Shown here: positions 60,700 through 64,000 of the stretch, one piece after another
How positions within the stretch are numbered: the stretch's first letter is position 1
Layout of the letters: each line of letters opens with the position of its first letter
The notes under the pieces: generated by a model
Seen by the model: only the letters and a program-made list of their open reading frames with translations
Told to the model about the DNA's origin: nothing
Database searches by the model: none
Translations under genes and position numbers: made by a program
Source: Tillandsia leiboldiana
Lineage: Eukaryota > Streptophyta > Magnoliopsida > Poales > Bromeliaceae
Assembly (NCBI GenBank): GCA_029204045.2
Contig: JAQNDB010000094.1
Location: 80,609-144,608, forward strand
Direction: 5' to 3'
DNA length: 64,000 bases

Positions 60700-63621
60700 T
60701 GAGATGATCCGGACTTCCGCAGAGATTGTTGCAGTGATTACAGTGACTACAGGAAGCTCACACAGTGTATCGGAGCTAGTAGTGTCGAAAACGGATCTCA
60801 GAAATGGATCCGGCGCGAAAATCGGATCAAGTGGGCTTCCCGGGGGCTTTCGGCAAAATTTCGGATGAGAATTTGGCAAAACGAATAGCAGATTTGGACT
60901 CAGCGCGGGAAAAACGATCAAAATGGTGTATTTACTTATTTTCGGCACCAAGACGCCGGAAACACTGTTCCGGCGACCGCGGCGACCGGCAGGCGGCGGA
61001 GCAAGGCGGCGCGCGGCGGCGCAGAGGCGGAATGCGGTCGCGGGCAGTGCGGGCAGGCGCGGGCAGGCGTGTAGGCGGGTTGGTCCACCGGCAAGGCGTG
61101 CACCGGGAGCACGGAAGGATGAGCTTGCCACGTGGCAGCTCCGATTGGTTGGTCGGCGTCAAGAGAGGCGGCGGGGAAGTGACACGCGGCAGCGCCCTAT
61201 TGGCTGACAGGATCCGGAAGACCCGGCGGGGGGACCGGGTGCGTGCTCCCCGGGTGACACGTGGCGATTTCTGAATGGCCTTGCATGGCTGTTTCGTGTT
61301 TTTGGGACATGTGGCGCGTCCTGGTTGGTTGGTTTTGGTGTTTCCTGTTTTGGGCCCGGATTTGGTGTGGAGCCTGAAGATTCTTTGGCCCATTATAAAT
61401 TCCACCTCCCTCTTCACTCTGCAATTCCGAATTATAGAGAGAGAAAGTGAGCTTGTGGCCTATACAAAAATTGTTCCCCTCTCTGTCCTCTCTCTCCCCT
61501 AGAAGTTTCAAAATTTTTGGAGTTGCCGACAGCGAGTTATCTGCGATGCGGCGTGCTGCGACGATTTTCGATTTCGGCCCATTTTCTGTCGCAGTTCAGT
61601 CGGAAAATCCCTGTGTGCTAACAAGGAGGAACTTTTGAAAGATTTTTGCGGAAACGTATCCTAAGAGGTAAGGCTTCATTTTTCGTGTTAATCACTTTGC
61701 TCCGTTTCGCACTTTTGGTACGGTTCCCGAGGCACCTTTGACCCCCCTTTTTGCTGTGGTATTTTCTGGACAGCATCGACTTCTCCGATTTAATCTTGGG
61801 CTAGGAGCATCGGATCAAGGCATATAAGTAGTCGATTTCGATCTACTCGTCACAAGAAACGCAACCGTATTTTTTTGGATTTTTGGTGTACTTTACAGAG
61901 GTGAAAAACTCCTCTTTTTCCGTGCTATTTGGAAAACAGCAAATACTGTATTTTTGGGATTTGTATTTACCGGGTGCGTTGTTCTGTACAGCTGTGCACT
62001 ATTTTTAGTGAGTTGCGGATTAGAGGACTGTGGACAGCTAGGAGACTATTTGGGTGTGGATTGCGCTTTTCGAGGTGGGTGGTTGTTGCTTACCTCATTT
62101 TTGACTAACTCACTAGGAGTATTAGAGATCCCCTATTTCAAAACTGATAATCGGTATTCCAATTGTGAATTGCATGAGTAGACCCCACAAATTATATGAC
62201 AGCTCATTTATGTTAAATTGGGACACTATTGTTGGGACAAATGCTATATCCTATTCTCGCATGCAAATGGCTTATCATGTTGGTATATTAAGATCAATCT
62301 TTTTAAAATAAACATCAGACACTCTTCTACAGTTTTAAAAGAGGACAATTGCATGTTTGTTTGGACATCTAGTTAGGCCACTATTTATTGCTACACTATC
62401 ATATTGGGACTTGTCTTAGGAGAAACCATGTTTCGTTGTTCTCCTTGTTATTTAGATGCATGTGGCCCGGTTTGAGTAGGGTTTTGGGATAGTGTAGTCG
62501 AGGTCATCGAGTCGGGGACGGGTTAGACTCGATTATAGATTGTGGGGCATTGTGGTAGCCGCGGACACTAGGCGGTTAGCCAGATGTTGATTACTTTATC
62601 AGATTTTGGACTTGTGGGGTGTTGCGGCGACCGCGGACATTAGGCGGTTGACCGGATGTTACTTATTGCATCAGATTGGGTATCGGGCTTTTCTCTAGTG
62701 GATGGAGTTTCCCACTTATTGAGTATTATCACATCAGATTGGGGATCGGATTGCATTAGTGGATGGAGTTTTCCCACTTTGATCATAGTCATGATCCAGT
62801 TCCTGCTATTGTGAGACATTGGTTCAGAGATGCTGGATACAGAGATACTTTACTCGTGTGGGTCGCTCCCCTCGAGTGCCAATCCGGAGTAGGCTTTTGA
62901 CCTTGACGGGCTGTCGGTCAGTTGGAGAGTTGTGAGTGATGACAGAGCAGGCAGTGCCGTTTTCCTGGCCCGTTGATTGGGTTTCTTTGGGCGGTTAGCC
63001 TTATAGTTGCATGCATACAGTTATCTTTTTGGCCACTGCATTTAGAGGCATGTAGTAGCCAGTTTCCTTTTCAGCAGCCTGTATAGCTTACCACTGTTCT
63101 TTCCTTTTTTGCCTCTAGTAGTCCTAGTGGGTACGTCAGCTGGTTGAGGCTTTACCCACAGGGGGAGGCTACTGGTTTACTAGTGGTTCTCACCCCCATT
63201 GTTGTTCCTCCCTTTCTTCTCCTTTATTTTGCAGAGTCGTCTGCGAGAGCTGCTAGGCCATCGGCAGCTGATCGAGGTAAGGGGATCGCTAAATAGATAG
63301 ATCTCCTGTGAGACTGAGAGTTGCTGTTAGACAGATGTTGTCCCTCACTCAGACTGTTGTATTTTCCTTTTATTTTGGGTTTGGCTTGACCAGCTGGTTG
63401 TACTATTTGGGTGAGCTGGGAGATTATTGTATTATTACACTTTATTCTTATTTCCAGTCTGAGATACATGTGGTTCTCTCTATTTCAGCTCTGTATTATG
63501 CTCCTTTTATTGTACTCTTATTTTCTGTGCAGGTTCCAGCGCTTCTTGTACGCGGGAAATTCCGTGTGCACGGCGGATCTGTAGACGGGCCCGGGTTCTG
63601 GTTTACATCCTGGGCGTGACA
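60700..63621 (+). repeat. Element G 3' LTR (2922 bp)
   Basis: Starts TGAGATGATCC after the polypurine tract. The end GGGCGTGACA at 63621 is chosen because the last 50 bp resemble the B LTR end. G-boxes CACGTG at 61129 and 61258 and TATAAAT at 61394-61400 mark a promoter. A 72-bp unit is repeated at about 62541 and 62613, and a second unit with GTGGATGGAGTTT at about 62673 and 62735. No coding frame is convincing. Confidence 0.78.
61129..61400 (+). promoter_or_regulatory. Element G LTR promoter: two G-boxes and TATA box
   Basis: CCACGTGGC at 61128-61136, ACACGTGGC at 61257-61265 and a degenerate ACATGTGGC near 61308, then CATTATAAAT at 61391-61400 and a CT-rich leader. Same G-box-then-TATA layout as element B. 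Confidence 0.65.
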
Positions 63622-64000
63622 GTGAGAGCTAGCGCGACGTGAGCCGTGGCAGAGCAGTTTGGTCCTTCGAGGCCATAGACTGCATTTACTTCTTATATTG
63701 CGCATTCATTACTTGTTTAGTAGCTATACTATGTGGATTGCGATACCCTTGTGTGGTCGATGTGGATGTTGGAATGTTTTTTATTATCCTTGTGGTTGGT
63801 TGTTTTGCTTTTCCCCGTTTGGCCGCTTTAAATTACAAAAGAAAGAAAAAGAAAATATTTCGAAACTGTTGTAAAAATATGGGTGTCGTGTGGGCACCAT
63901 TTTAAAACCTGTGGCTTTATGGATTTCGAAAACCGTTTGGAAAAACCTGAGTGCCGTGTGGGCATCGTTTTTCTAAAAACTTGTGGATTTATCCTTCAAA
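63622..64000 (+). repeat. A/X-like LTR fragment, cut by the window end
   Basis: After the G LTR end, sequence matches the late part of A and X LTRs: GTGAGAGCTAGCGCGACG, GCGATACCCTTGTGTGGTCG and two pentaloop hairpins (GGTGTC-GTGTG-GGCACC at 63882-63898; GTGCC-GTGTG-GGCAT at 63951-63965). Element G probably inserted into it. Confidence 0.65.

Larger units (their letters stand above)
50489..63621 (+). mobile_element. Element G: 5'-truncated chromovirus gypsy element, split by element E
   Basis: Starts abruptly in RNase H after LTR X, continues to 51367, is interrupted by E (TSD ATATC, 51363-51367 and 59730-59734), then resumes with integrase, chromodomain-like tail, polypurine tract (60688-60699) and a 3' LTR (60700-63621). 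Gag, protease, RT and 5' LTR are absent. The LTR end resembles that of element B (GGCGGATCTGT, GCCCGGGT, GGGCGTGACA). Confidence 0.85.

Noticed and set aside
63601..64000. Reading the G LTR as continuing past the window end
   Set aside because: The last 50 bp before 63621 resemble the B LTR terminus, including GGGCGTGACA, while the sequence after it belongs to the A/X-type LTR module; a separate fragment fits better, though not proven.

Overview
This is nuclear DNA of a flowering plant made almost entirely of nested LTR retrotransposons. The evidence is tRNA-iMet primer sites, chromovirus (Ty3/gypsy) and Sirevirus-type (Ty1/copia) domains, a Cassandra-type element carrying 5S rRNA sequence, and 5-bp target duplications. 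No intact host gene, tRNA gene or CRISPR array was found. I cannot tell monocot from dicot.

Layout. (1) 1-9339: large-LTR gypsy element A (5' LTR cut by the window edge, eroded internal, 3' LTR). (2) 9340-9870, 37229-37850 and 48177-48830: three pieces of one target locus, rejoined by target duplications; a PPR-like fragment lies in the last. (3) 9871-37228: a tandem Cassandra-type array (four 177-bp LTRs with 5S-like promoters, TSD CTTAC). (4) 10591-36782, minus strand: element C, a relative of A, inserted in the third Cassandra LTR (TSD GAGTA). It is LTR-internal-LTR-internal-LTR. (5) 18784-28559, minus strand: element B, inserted in the middle LTR of C (TSD AAGGA), with two 3766-bp LTRs around a 2.2-kb nearly non-coding interior. 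(6) 37851-48176: Sirevirus-type copia element D (TSD GCCGC), with gag, a damaged pol and an env-like ORF. (7) 48831-50488: LTR X, an A-like LTR abutting a truncated gypsy element. (8) 50489-63621: gypsy element G (RNase H, integrase, chromodomain tail, 3' LTR), split by copia element E (51368-59729, TSD ATATC), which has gag and env-like ORFs but no pol. (9) 63622-64000: another A-like LTR fragment.

The most striking signal is RNA-like structure inside the LTRs. D and E carry arrays of small hairpins with an invariant TGGATT loop and stems that change by compensatory substitution. They also share CCGG-centred palindromes about 20 bp apart upstream of the TATA box, repeated inside the element in front of the env-like ORF together with a TATA box and an intron. 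They further share a hairpin chain between gag/pol and env, and a 15-bp stem enclosing the polypurine tract and LTR start. The A, C, X and terminal gypsy LTRs carry a different array, GTGYC-GKGTG-GGCAY, about 70 nt apart, plus a long stem-loop near the LTR end. No autonomous element is present, so any movement would need proteins supplied from elsewhere. LTR comparison by eye suggests B and D are the youngest and A is older. All base-pairing and divergence statements come from reading the sequence, not from computed folds or alignments.
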